Source of the DNA: Aureobasidium sp. EXF-3400
Taxonomy: Eukaryota; Ascomycota; Dothideomycetes; Dothideales; Saccotheciaceae
Length of the DNA: 64,000 bases
Assembly (NCBI GenBank): GCA_024195585.1
Contig: SWBL01000014.1
Coordinates: 186,001 to 250,000 of the forward strand
Direction: 5' to 3'
Position numbers and translations under genes: made by a program. Numbering within the stretch: position 1 is the first letter of the stretch; every line of letters begins with the position of its first letter. Of this stretch, positions 46,248-56,930 are shown in pieces. A model generated the notes under the pieces. That model searched no databases, was not told the origin of the DNA, and saw nothing but the letters and a program-made list of their open reading frames with translations.

Positions 46248-47341
46248 ATGCCACGTCGGAAGTCGTGTTTGATTAGCATCAACTACACTGGAAGCGACAA
46301 TCAGCTGGACGGATGCCACAAAGATGTCGAAAATGTAGCCGAGTTTATCAAATATCGAGGTTATCAGGACACCCCACAGGACCAAGTTGTTCTCCGAGAC
46401 GATTTGACCGAAGAGTATTCGCCGACAGGACACAACATCCTAGCGGCCATAGACTGGTTGGTCAGTGAGGAACATACAACATGTTTCTTCCACTATTCCG
46501 GTCATGGTGGTCAGATCAACGATCCGAACGGTAAACGTCCATCAGGTCTCCTCGATACTATTGTACCAGTCGATTTTGAGGACAATGGCCAGATCGACTC
46601 GGATATGCTCCATCAACATCTCGTGTCCAAGCTACCACCAAGCAGCACTCTCTTTCTCATCCTCGATTGTTGTCACTCCGGCTCAACCCTGGAACTGCCG
46701 TTCGTCTACCGAAGTGATGATGACGGCGAGGTCCACAAGCTCGATACCTACCATGCCGGAGTTGCACTCTTGCAGGAAGCGAAGCACATGATAACAGGCA
46801 GTTTCAGCTCTGACAGGGAAACCCAGGCACGAGACCTCTACGCTGGAGCAACTTCGTTCTTGCGTAGTTTGAGACACAACCGACAGTTGACCGGTGTCGT
46901 AGCCGACGACTTTGCTCGTGAATAGGAATACGAGAGGAAGATGGTTACAATGTTCTCCGGATGCAGAGATGATGAGACCAGTGCTGATGCTCAGATCAAC
47001 GGCGTCAGTGAAGGTCAGTAGAATATCTTTGTCCACACAGATGACTAGCGCCGTTTCTTATACTCACTCAAACCAGGCGCTATGAGCTGGGCATTTCTTG
47101 AAGCCATGAAATCCAACGGAGATCCGACTTACAAGGAGGCAGGTTATGGTTGGCTCCATTCTCCTGGCTTGACTGACACCACATAGGCCTTGCACTCAAC
47201 CCGTACCTTACTGAAGGCATCTGAGTACACTCAAGTAATATCTGATCTCGCGTGACGTTCATAACACCCGCTGATCATCAAAAGGTCCCTCAGCTTTGCG
47301 TTGGCTGTGAAATGGATCTGGACCAACCACTGATCATCTGA
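46248..47341 (+). CDS. Type I metacaspase interrupted by an in-frame stop
   Basis: Caspase-like cysteine protease (C14B). From ATG 46248 the frame gives 225 residues with the complete dyad: H86 in HYSGHGG and C142 in LDCCHSG, plus DTIVPVDFEDNG. A TAG at 46923-46925 follows DDFARE. Past it the same frame continues with conserved metacaspase sequence (MFSGCRDDETSADAQ), then exons 47077-47138 (GAMSWAFLEAMKSNGD), 47187-47234 (ALHSTRTLLKASEYTQ) and 47285-47341 (VPQLCVGCEMDLDQPLII, stop). Introns are 63 nt GT-AG, 48 nt GC-AG and 50 nt GT-AG. So only one codon breaks a 310-codon family-length reading frame. It lacks the usual long Q/P-rich prodomain. It may be a recent pseudogene, a truncated protein, stop readthrough or a sequence error. 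Known role of metacaspases: Arg/Lys-specific, calcium-dependent proteolysis in stress and cell death. Confidence 0.85.
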
Positions 47342-48102
47342 TGCTGCCTCAAGACCATCACGTATCCTAAGAGCAACACAATGCTGTCACAAGCAAATAA
47401 GCTCCTATTATCAGTCAGTCGAGCTTCGCATACATATAAGATCATGCTAACCTGAAGTTTGGTAGTTTGAGGATTTGCTTCAGACAACGTTCATCACTTG
47501 GGCTTCTCATCTCTTTCTTGTCTGGCCTCTCAACTTTGTATCCTCAAGCTTCGAAACGATCTCGGACTCGATCACAGAGCTAGATGTACACGACTCTGAT
47601 AAACGCATCCACGTGGTGTTCTGTCGATCTGAAGTGAACAGGGGGGGTTTATTCTTGTCTACTCTACCTAAGCCGGATTAAAGTCCATTATGCAAGACAT
47701 TGTTCCACTCCGTGTATTAACTACCAAGCTCCGATTAGAGTCGGTTTCAATGTAAATGATCGAAGACTTTCTACCAACTCCAAGTCTCACAAGCAGCGGG
47801 CATAGGTTCAGCCCATGCCCTTCTTTGTGTCTATTGTTTGAGCTTGATCCATTGTCCTCATCCTGGAACAATCCATCAAAGATAGAAGTCCTTTGTTCCT
47901 TTGTTCGATCACTACAGCTGCTAAAGGAATAAATAGAGGCAGCTCCACCCAACTTGTGTGAAAATGAGATAGGAGCTTCCAACACTCGATACCAAATTAT
48001 ATAACACGAACGTTGGAACCAACTTTCGAGTTCGCCTTCCATCTCTCATTATTCCTCTACGGCAAATCGTCAAGTCAGTAAAAATCCTTATCGTCCAACA
48101 AC
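47342..48102. other. Intergenic region upstream of the 402-residue disordered protein
   Basis: 760 bp. A TATA-like AATAAATAG lies near 47927 and a pyrimidine-rich leader before 48103. No gene is supported; the minus-strand frame at 48042-47668 overlaps this promoter and looks like chance. Confidence 0.4.
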
Positions 48103-49311
48103 ATGAAGGGCGACACACTTTCTGTCTTCATCGAGGCTAATCGCTTCCCTCCAGCTATCAACGAGCGTCGTTACTCTATTCTCAGAGCCGAGACTGATGC
48201 TGTTGCTGAGCGTATGTTGACCATCGCCAACAAAAATAACAGAATCTCCAAAGCCTCTCACTCGTATGAAAACCCCGACATGAACAGACACTCTAGTAAC
48301 CCTATCTACGAACTGGAAGCTAACGAGATCTCTGCCGTCAACCAGTCTGCTTCTCAATCCATTGGACTGCCTGTTCTGCCCAGAATAAGCCTCATGTCTG
48401 TCTTCAACCCCTTTGATGAGTCGATCTCATCGCCACCAAGCCCGGTTCCAAATCAACTCAAGCCTGCTGTCGAGACTAACTCTTTCCCTTCAACTCCCTT
48501 GTCTTCTAGGCCGCCGGTCAACTACTTGCCCTTCATCGCTCCCGCCGCGCCATTTGACCCTTATAAAGAGAAGTATGAGCCTCACCCTGCTGGCCACTAT
48601 GGTGCCCAAAAGTTCAAGAACAGACAGACTATAAGTTCTGCTCCTTTTGGCTATGAGAGACCAGTAACACCCACTTTTTCTGATACTAATTCGAACTTCG
48701 CACGCTTCTCTGATACAAGTTCGTCAAGTTCTGCTGATCAAGCTGTTGTTAGTGCTGAAGGTTCACCTTCCTCAAGTCAAGTATCCTGCTCACCTCCCAG
48801 AACACCCCTCTTTAGGCCATTCAAGATCCCTCGTAAACCGCTGCCGCCTGGTGCGAAGCCATTCCCACCACCTATCTCTTATACGCCACCTGGTTCGCCA
48901 GTCCGTCACGATTCGCATCGGCTCACCACTGATCGCAGGATCCTGAGTCCTCCTCCTCAACGCCCACGCCGCGTAGTGTCAAACATCACTCGTGTTCGCT
49001 CACAACACAGCAACCAGCCTGCTGCAAGAAAGCCTGGGCTCAATATCCATAAGCCTCTTCCTCCTTCTCCTGCTCCTCCTGCCAACATCTCTCAACGTCA
49101 GCGCACTGCACAATTGAGTCATCACGCCGACAGGGACCGAGAGGAGCGCAGAAGAGTTTCAAGACCTTCTGATCATGGTATGCAAATGTGTGCTCTACCC
49201 AGTCCGGAAATTATTCCCAGACCTGTTACTGCTGCTGACCGTGTGCGTAGCGAATTGAGTAATGCCAAGGAGAGGTTCTTGGATAAGTTGTTCAAGCTGA
49301 GGCGTTTGTGA
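48103..49311 (+). CDS. Unrecognised proline/serine-rich disordered protein
   Basis: Single open frame of 402 residues. The first 70 residues are moderately ordered and charged (FIEANRFPPAINERRYSILR). The centre is Pro/Ser-rich with IPRKPLPPGAKPFPPP and IHKPLPPSPAPP motifs, which resemble SH3 or WW ligands. The C-terminal 40 residues predict a basic helix (VRSELSNAKERFLDKLFKLRRL). No family is recognised. It shares the RKPLPPG motif and general layout with the 44311-45513 gene (there the basic short helix is N-terminal), which makes distant paralogy or a common partner possible. Codon use is regular and no intron is needed, so I accept it as a gene. Confidence 0.7.
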   Translation: MKGDTLSVFIEANRFPPAINERRYSILRAETDAVAERMLTIANKNNRISKASHSYENPDMNRHSSNPIYELEANEISAVNQSASQSIGLPVLPRISLMSVFNPFDESISSPPSPVPNQLKPAVETNSFPSTPLSSRPPVNYLPFIAPAAPFDPYKEKYEPHPAGHYGAQKFKNRQTISSAPFGYERPVTPTFSDTNSNFARFSDTSSSSSADQAVVSAEGSPSSSQVSCSPPRTPLFRPFKIPRKPLPPGAKPFPPPISYTPPGSPVRHDSHRLTTDRRILSPPPQRPRRVVSNITRVRSQHSNQPAARKPGLNIHKPLPPSPAPPANISQRQRTAQLSHHADRDREERRRVSRPSDHGMQMCALPSPEIIPRPVTAADRVRSELSNAKERFLDKLFKLRRL

Positions 49312-49637
49312 AGGAGGTATGTTTGACCCTGCAGTCTTTCTTTGATTAGCTTGGAGATGGAAATGGTCGTATGGATATAGTGTTTGTTTAGTATTCTGAT
49401 ATTGGAATCTAAGTCGTCTTGCGTCCGCGTTGATATGTTCGAACATGTGTGTCTCGACTCGTTGGCGTTGTGGAAATGGTAATATTCTCTCACCTAATTT
49501 CGTGAATTGAAAAGACTCTGCAAAATGTCCATGTTCGTTCCAGATATTCGTGATTGTCGGTTTTGAGATTAATTTGACTCAATCAATACTGTGATACAGA
49601 GTAGTAATCGGCTATTCAAATGATGTATCTCTATACT
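49312..49637. other. Convergent 3' intergenic region
   Basis: 326 bp between the disordered protein gene and the DUF6594 gene, presumably 3' UTRs. Confidence 0.5.
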
Positions 49638-51182
49638 TTATAGTCTTATACGTGCCCTTCTTCTCAACTGTAATAGGACCACCGCGAAGAGTAACATGGT
49701 AGCGACAACAAACATCCCGCCTACTAGCGTAATAGCATAGGTCTTGTCCACAGCATAATCTGCCTCATAGCTAGCTGCGAGATATGTTCGAGTAGGTTGG
49801 ATCTTTCTGGTCCGTCGTGTCGTACTCGACGTAGAACTGGCCCCATTCGAAGGACCGGCGTTTTGAAGCGTGCTACCGATAAAAACAACAAGCACAGCAG
49901 CGTATGCCGCTGTCGATGCAAACACATCGTGTCTTCGCGCTGTGGTAATTAAGAGGATGGAGAATGCAAAGCCCAGCGTCAAGACGCTGAGTAGGATGAG
50001 GCGGCCACGGTCTGACTTCCAGTAATATAAACCGACAATTGCACCGACGAGCCAGATCACCACAAGGCAGACGCTCATCCATGTGATGACCTTGTTCAAA
50101 CGTTTCCACTTCGACAGGCTGGTCATGCCAGTTGTTTTGTCTTTAATCATATTGCGCAGTTGATGTTTGCTTTCGACCAACCGGGTGAGGGGATCTCGTT
50201 CCACTTGTGGAGCCAACGTGCAGAGATCTTCCTGGTTATCCCTGCACAGATGGGAAGACATAGCACCTTGGATGATAGCATGTGATTCGGCCTTGTCTTC
50301 CCAGTGATCATGGTCGTAATCGTCTTCATCCGGCTGTACGAAGATACGGCCGTTCGTCTCGATGTCATCATGTTCGGGTCTCTCGAGCGCGAAGATCTCG
50401 TTCATCAACTTCAACGCTTCGTCTAGAGCTTTAGGTTAGCATATAGGCCTGGAGTCTCCCTTCCCATGTGCAAAAGTATGTGACTTCTACGCTTCTTCCA
50501 TGCAGGTCTCGAGCGACGACCTTACTATAAAAAGGCACGATACTTTCCAGACCAGAGAACCATCCAGAGCCAGCCTTCGACCCATGACATCTCAATGGAT
50601 ACTGCCCTGTTTCTCGAAGATATCGTGCATTTTGGTAGTAAGGTCGTCGCTCGAGACCTGCGTGGAAGAAGCGTAGAAGTCACATACTTTTGCACACGGG
50701 GACGCCAAGTCTGCTTACTTACGATATTCTTTCACCTTGACTCTGATTTTCTTCACCAATCGCATCCTTGCTATCATCAACTCTTGTTTCCTGGCCTCTT
50801 CCTCGGATATGTTCTCGGTCGTATCCTCTTCTGCATACTCGGCCTCAGCTTTGAGTATCGTCCAGTCTCCCAACTGATTGACCATGCTTTCAGGGATGAG
50901 GTCCATATCCAATCTTTCTACCTCGCTCTCTAGTGCTGCTAGCTCGCTTTCCAGGTAGAGCAAGTTGCGCATTGCGAGTCGATCGAAGCGCCGAAAAATA
51001 GTCGTAGACCGTAATGGATCTGAGGATATGAAGTCTGAGAACAATCTATAGCCATCGGCCATTTTTGCTGCCACCATTCGCTGACCGACAGGTGTCTGTG
51101 TCCCAGACATGACGGCTGGTGTGGGAGAAGAGCTTATGGCAGAATTGGGAGACATTGGGCGAAGCTCTGTTGTAGATGTCAT
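49638..51182 (-). CDS. DUF6594-domain membrane protein
   Basis: Two exons: 51182-50723 and 50422-49638, giving 414 residues. After a Ser/Pro/Thr-rich start, the DUF6594 domain begins at about residue 43 (MADGYRLFSDFISSD; FRRFDRLAMRNLLYLESELAALE) and continues through a coiled-coil of Glu/Lys-rich helices. The join reads KVKEYHEALKLMNEI, matching the usual KEYxEAL of the family. A linker and three C-terminal membrane helices follow. The second and third helices flank the RRHDVFASTAAYAAVLVVF motif, which is diagnostic. Function is unknown; these proteins are abundant in filamentous ascomycetes. The single intron is 300 nt because it contains a 238-bp inverted-repeat element (see repeat at 50463). 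Confidence 0.88.
50463..50700. mobile_element. MITE-like inverted-repeat element, copy A (within intron)
   Basis: 80-bp terminal inverted repeats at 50463-50542 and 50621-50700 differ at only about 5 positions and flank a 78-bp centre. The ends read CCCATGTGCAAAAG and, inverted, CCCGTGTGCAAAAG. The inner arm ends carry a TGCACGATA box, also seen in copy D. No open reading frame of note lies inside, as expected for a non-autonomous element. It sits in the DUF6594 intron, on either side of which normal-length intron sequence remains. A target-site duplication is not clear by eye. Confidence 0.85.
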
Positions 51183-51200
51183 GTTGAGTGTTTCCAGCAA

Positions 51201-52088
51201 AGAGCCTGAGAAGATTGCAAGAGGAAGTTTGTCTGAGAAGGGGTTGATTCAGATGTTGTATGTGGACGGTGGATTTCCTCGAACGGAAGAGAAAGACTTC
51301 AGGCGCGAAGACGAGGCACCCACATGTGCCTTATTCGGTTGATATTACAGAGAAGTCATAGAATACAAGCGAATGGCGTCCGGTATCCTCATGCATGCTG
51401 AAGGCTGTGTTGAATGTTCCTTCGACATGCATATATGAATTGGGGCGCGACTCCTGCCACCGGACACCGGTGACCCGTGTCACTCATGTAACTCGGTGTC
51501 AGAACGATTTAGGACCAACGAAATAACTCAGGCGCGTTGGTGTTCCGGAAAGTGACTAAAAGTCGGACACATGCTTGACGTGCTTGTGACTGCGATAAAT
51601 TCAATGCAACAAGCTCGTGAACTTGCGAAAGAGCGAACAAGTTCGATGCCGAAAGCAAGTACGAATGCGATATTAGTTGCGTTCTCGATATTGACCCTTG
51701 GAAAATAGATCGATCCTTCCCTATTAATGAGGATATTGTGGCGCAGCTTGTATTTTCCCTTTCAGGACAGCGTCGTTGTTGCAATAAGACATAGCCGCCG
51801 TAATCACGGCAAGAATTGTCAGACAAGGCTGTGCCTCTCTTTGTGTTGATTGGCCGGCTGTATAAGCGTATGCAGGCGCAGCATTGTCATTCCTGCAGCC
51901 GCGCGAACAGGGCGAAAACGTGAAAGTATTTTGATTCACCGATCCAGGCTTCATAATGGTCGTGCTTCCGATCAATAAATGCACTCACCTTACTTTGACC
52001 AAAAATCGAAGACAAATATTCTGAACAAAATAAATTTTGAACGAATAACGAGCGACAGCAAAGTCCATACCAAAACCACAAGTTCGTC
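51201..52088. other. Divergent intergenic region
   Basis: About 900 bp between the DUF6594 gene and the 52089 gene. No gene is supported; short minus frames at 51509-52135 look like chance. Confidence 0.4.
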
Positions 52089-52808
52089 ATGATTCTGGAC
52101 AAGGTCGACTTCTCGCATATCGCAAGCGCGTTCAAATTGCGCGACTACACATACAGCGGATGTAGTCCTGTCAGCCTTTCATTACCGTCTGGCCAAAGTA
52201 AGCATTACATCGTCCTGGAGAGAGGAGTTAGAGTGCCTAACGGACAGCCAGGACCTGATGCAGCATCTCGAGAAAGAGACATCTTCGAGCTCGCAAAACA
52301 ACGACGCCGAGCAGACGCGGAACAAGCAAGACTCAAGTTGGCCAAGAAGGAAGCACGATCGCGCATCCGACAATTCGAAGACCACCGACGAAAAGAGGAC
52401 ATCGAAATCCGTACTCCACAGAAGTCTGCTGAGATCACAGAAAGAGATTCGGGCGTGTTCTTCTTCGAGGACCTCAAAACTGTTGCCAGCAACGCGGCAA
52501 CTGTCGCCAAAATCGTTTCCAAGTGGAGGGCCAAAGCCCGGTGGTCAAAAGCGCTCCAGAAAGTTAGGAGTATGAGCTCGGAGAGCTCAAACATCTCGCC
52601 CTCAGGACATCCTGCACTAAAGCAACCCGACCTACTGTGTCCAGGCACCCCAACGAGGACTCGCGCGTCCTCCACAAGTTCGATGATGAGTGCACGAAAT
52701 TCGGACGCGCCTCTCTTGAAGCAGCATTCGAATGACTTGTTATCGCCGCTTGTTCCAAGAAGAAGCCGCGCCTCATCGGCTGACTCTTTTAGAATGAGAG
52801 TGACATGA
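52089..52808 (+). CDS. Unrecognised charged coiled-coil protein
   Basis: Single open frame of 239 residues. The first 60 residues include IASAFKLRDYTYSG and are probably folded. Residues about 62-115 are a long highly charged helix (RERDIFELAKQRRRADAEQ then KLAKKEARSRIRQFEDHRR), likely a coiled coil. A second basic helix (KIVSKWRAKARWSKALQKV) precedes a Ser/Thr/Pro-rich tail with several RSRASS and TRTRASS sites that look like kinase targets. I know no family. It may be lineage-restricted. No intron is required. Confidence 0.65.
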   Translation: MILDKVDFSHIASAFKLRDYTYSGCSPVSLSLPSGQSKHYIVLERGVRVPNGQPGPDAASRERDIFELAKQRRRADAEQARLKLAKKEARSRIRQFEDHRRKEDIEIRTPQKSAEITERDSGVFFFEDLKTVASNAATVAKIVSKWRAKARWSKALQKVRSMSSESSNISPSGHPALKQPDLLCPGTPTRTRASSTSSMMSARNSDAPLLKQHSNDLLSPLVPRRSRASSADSFRMRVT

Positions 52809-53655
52809 TGAGGATGGGTGACTATCGATGTAAATAAGCAGCATGGTGGACTTTATCAAAGAATCAAGTCGTTCTTTTCCAAGTAAGACTTCACGTGGTT
52901 ACGTGTCTATTTGCTGGGATTGCGACCTCCCCATGAGCAAATCATGTTGGCGGACAGCTATAGAAATGCACAGTTCCTTTCATAGATAGAGAACATCGAC
53001 TGAGATTCGTGATGTTATCGACTCTCTATGGACGTCACTGCCGTATGGAAGAAACCATGCATTTCAATAGTCCTATTACCGCGTATGTGTTATCGTGAGA
53101 GCGGAAAGATAGGGAGGAATGAAATGACTTGTCGCGACATGTAACATTAGCAGATCAAACGCCGGCCTTTAAAGACAACCGGCCGTGGTAGTTTTCCAAG
53201 TCTCGAAGTCGAGAAGAAAGGCACGTCGAGATGCAAACATGGCTCTGGAAGACGTCTGAACATGTCAGTTAGAGATGCAAGCACAAGCACTTCGCGTTTT
53301 GTGGAAAGTCGACATGTTTGAATAGTCGAGATGGTCGGGTCGGTGATGCAGCGGCAGCTGCATCGCCAAGTCCGGAAATCCGGGGTTGGAGCGGAAGGGA
53401 TGTCACGTGCTGCGAAGCTTAATATCCCAAAACATCACCTCCTGCAAAGCTGTGTGGAATATTGGGATCTGAACAGCAAAGGGATTGAAAGCGAGAAAGA
53501 TCTTTATTTTAAGATGGAATCTATCTCTAATACGAGCGATTCACAACGGGGAATAGTTAAAGAAACGTCATAAACATAGTCCTTTTTTAATCCGGGACGC
53601 CTGGCCAAATGCCTTGAAGTGCAACAACATAACCACCGAGTGCTCTAGAAATTAT
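52809..53655. other. Convergent intergenic region with MITE copy C
   Basis: 850 bp between the coiled-coil protein gene and eEF3. It contains an inverted-repeat element listed separately. An 80-codon plus-strand frame at 53331-53573 is not supported. Confidence 0.4.
52927..53090. mobile_element. MITE-like inverted-repeat element, copy C
   Basis: The left arm starts CTCCCCATGAGCAAATCATG and passes through AGCTATAGAAATGCACAG. The right arm carries the inverted ATTGAAATGCATGG box. The central part (GTGATGTTATCGACTCTC) matches the centre of copy B. The arms are more diverged than in copy A, and the outer right end is unclear. Confidence 0.65.
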
Positions 53656-56600
53656 CTAGAGATCCTCGTCGGAGAAGACCTCCTCACCTGTGAATGAATT
53701 AGTAAAAGGTTATCGTTATCAGGAAATCTTGATCACTTACCGCGCTTGCGGCGGGCCATACGGTCCTTCTTCTTCTTACGAAGCTCAGCACTTGTGAGCT
53801 TCTTCTTCTTCTCGACAGTCTCGATCTTATTGCCCATTGCGTCGAATTTTTCTTCCTCGTCACCACCCTTGGACTCAAGTCTAGGTCCGGCACCTTGTCC
53901 CTGAACCCAGTTGTGACCGGAGGGAGTCATGCGACCATTTTGGACAGCCCAGACTTCCTCAGTCAAGTCCTTGGTGAACTCGGCAGAGTGAGTGATGATG
54001 ATGACACCACCCTCGAAGGACTTGATGGCCTTGGACAGGGCACCAAGGGAGTCACGGTCGAGGTAGTTGGTGGGCTCGTCGAGGACGATCAAGTGAGGAC
54101 GTTGCCATGAGCAGGCAGCAAGGACGACCTTGACACGCTGACCACCGGAAAGACCACGCATGCGAGAGTGAGAAACGAGCTCAGCATCAAGACCGAAGTT
54201 GGCGCAGTGAGCCTCAATCTCCTTACGGACAAGAGGACGGAACTGACCAGAGGCAAGAGCCTCCTTCTGGTCAACGTCGGCAACCATCTTCTGATGCGAC
54301 TGCATGATCTCGGTACGGGGGATCCAGGCGTTGTCGGCGGTCATCATGGGAGTCCACTTCTCGTTCTTCATACCGATGTTGTCACCGATAGCGAACGAAC
54401 ACTCGTACTCGTAAGAGTTCTTGAACTTTCTACGCGAGTGGATACCGATAACACGACGGTAGGAGTCCTGGATGTGGTAGATCTTGTCCATGGCCTTCTC
54501 GTCCTCGTCGGTGACGATCTTGTTGGCACGGTCCATGGTCTCGCGATCCTCACCAGTCTGGAAACGCCACTGGATGTACTCGGAAGGAGTGGAGTCGAGG
54601 TGGTGATCAATGTGAGCGAAAGCGTGCTGCTTAATGTAGGCGATACGGATGTTCTCGTGGTGGTAGATCTCACCCTTGGTGGGGATCAGCTCACCAGTAA
54701 GGACGTTGATGAGGGTAGACTTTCCGGCACCGTTGGGACCAATGACGGCAATACGGGAACCGAGAGAGCACTGGAAGGAGCACTCCTCAATCTGGGGCTT
54801 AGCGGTACCGGGGTACTGGAAGGAGACGTTGCTAACACGAACGATGGCCTTGGCCTTGGTCTTGACACCCTCAAGGAAACCGGGCTCGGGGAACTTGAAC
54901 TCCATCTCGGAGGCACCAAGCTCGTAGTAGGACTTGGCGGAAGGAACACGCTTGACAAACTCGGAGAGCTTACCACGGTATCTCTTCAGCTTGAAGCGCT
55001 CGTAGTGGATAACGTGCTGGATGACGTTGTCGAGGAACTTGGAGTCGTGAGAGATGATGATGGATGTGCAGGGGGAGGTGACGAGGTAGTTCTCGAGCCA
55101 AGCAACGTTCTTGACGTCCAAGTGGTTGGTGGGCTCATCGAGAAGAAGAATATCGGGCTTCTCGAAAACGGCACGGGCAAGAGCCAACTTCATCTTCCAA
55201 CCACCGGAAAGACCACCGATGGGGCCATCGAGCTGCTCCTCAAGGAAACCGAACTCGATAAGGGTAGAGCGAACCTCAGCATCAGGAGTCTCGACACCGA
55301 CAGCGGCAAGCTTCTTCATGGTCCAGCCAATAACAGTCTGCTCAGTGTCGTCAGAGTCGAGATCGTGTTCGACGTAGACGGTCTTGACCTCATCCTGCTT
55401 GGGGAAACCCTCGACCTGCTCGTTGTTGATAGCACGCATGAGGGTGGTCTTTCCGGAACCGTTGGGTCCGAGAAGACCGTAACGCTGACCACGCTTCAGG
55501 CGGAGGTGGGTCTGGTTGAGCAAGATCTTGGCACCGTAGGCCAAGTTGAAGGTGCAGTTACAGAGATCCTCACCCTCCTCCTCATCGGGCTCGACATCAC
55601 GGCCGGCCTTGGCGAGAGGAGAGGCGTTCTTGCGGAGCTGCTCAGCAACGTTGCCGGCCTCAGCCTCACCAACAATGACGGTAAGGAAAGGGACGGTGTT
55701 CTGGGCCCAAACCATGGGCTCAACGACCTTCTCGTCGACGAGCTGACCGCCGATAGCACCAATGTAGTTGACGATGGTCTCGAACTTGCTGGCCTTGTCA
55801 CCAATGATGGTCTTGAGGTGGGCAGCGACGGTGGCCAAATCGCCATCCTTGGAGATCTCGGGGGCCTTGCCGTCAACGACGTGACCAACACGGGTCAGGG
55901 TGTCAAGAGCCTGCTTGGTCTTCTCACGAGCCTCGGGGTCAGCGAGGTTGTCGTTGTTGTGGTTAAGGGCGGGCATCAGCTTGGGCAAGAAAGAAGCGAC
56001 AATCTGGGGGTCCTCGACAAGCTTGCACATGTTGTCGACAATGACGGCAGCCTTTCTCTTGATAGCGGTCTCACGCTCGTTAAGACCACGCTCGAGAAGG
56101 GGTACCATAATGGCGAGAGTAGGCTCGTGGACGTCAGTGACGAAGGTGGTGGCACCGAGCAAGTGGATGGTCTCGGGGACGTTCTCGGGCTTAGCGATAC
56201 ACTTGATGAGCTCGGGAATGAAGCGGTCGATATCCTTGTTGACGATAAGAGAGCAGATCTTCTCCATGGTGGAGTAGGCAGCCTTCTTGACCTCGTTCTT
56301 GGTGTCCCACATGGCCTCGGAGACGATGGGGATCAGCTCAGGGACGCGGAGAGCGGTCTGGATGGGAGAGGACTCGGACAGAGCGACAATGCACTCGAGA
56401 TCGGTCATCTTCTCTTGCCACTTCTGGGCGTTGTGAATGGACTCGACGAAGTGGGGGATGAGGGCCTTGACGGCGTTGGCGTTGGCCATGCGGGTAATGG
56501 CGAGGGCGGCGGCCTGGGCGGCGTTCTTGACGGGAACCATCTTGTCACCCACGGCGTTCAGGACGGCGGGGAGAAGGTCGACAAGGTAAGGCTCAACAGC

Positions 56601-56930
56601 GGAGCTGACCTCAGAGTGCGAGGCGATGGCCTTGATGGCATCGCAGGCACGCTCACGGGCGAGGGCGTCCTTCTTGTTGGAGAGGGCCTTCTTCAAGGTA
56701 GCGACAGCCCTGAGGATCGGGTCAGGAACAGTTCACAGTGGTATACACGACACGGCGACTCACTTGGTAGGGGCGTCCTCCTCCTCAATGTCGCCGTTGA
56801 TGAAGATGGCAATCTCCTGAGAGACACCGTTGATCTCATCCTGGGCCTTGGAGACGTTCAGCTTGGCCAGGAGCTCCTCGAGCACCTTCAGCGACTGCTG
56901 GTTCTCAGATTTGGCTTGTTTGCTTGCCAT
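53656..56930 (-). CDS. TEF3: Translation elongation factor 3 (ABC-F ATPase)
   Basis: Three exons: 56930-56764, 56709-53741 and 53687-53656, giving 1055 residues, the normal eEF3 length. An N-terminal HEAT-repeat region and four-helix bundle occupy about 1-430. ABC1 has a Walker A GPNGSGKT near 470 and signature LSGGW near 556. ABC2 has a Walker A GPNGAGKS near 713, with the chromodomain-like insertion after it and a second signature [10 protein letters not shown]. The C-terminus is the usual lysine/arginine tract ending [13 protein letters not shown], which needs the 32-nt last exon. Known role: fungus-specific ATPase that helps release deacyl-tRNA from the E site and speeds tRNA accommodation. 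Codon use is strongly biased to C/G-ending codons, which is why a 924-codon antisense frame exists. Confidence 0.97.
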
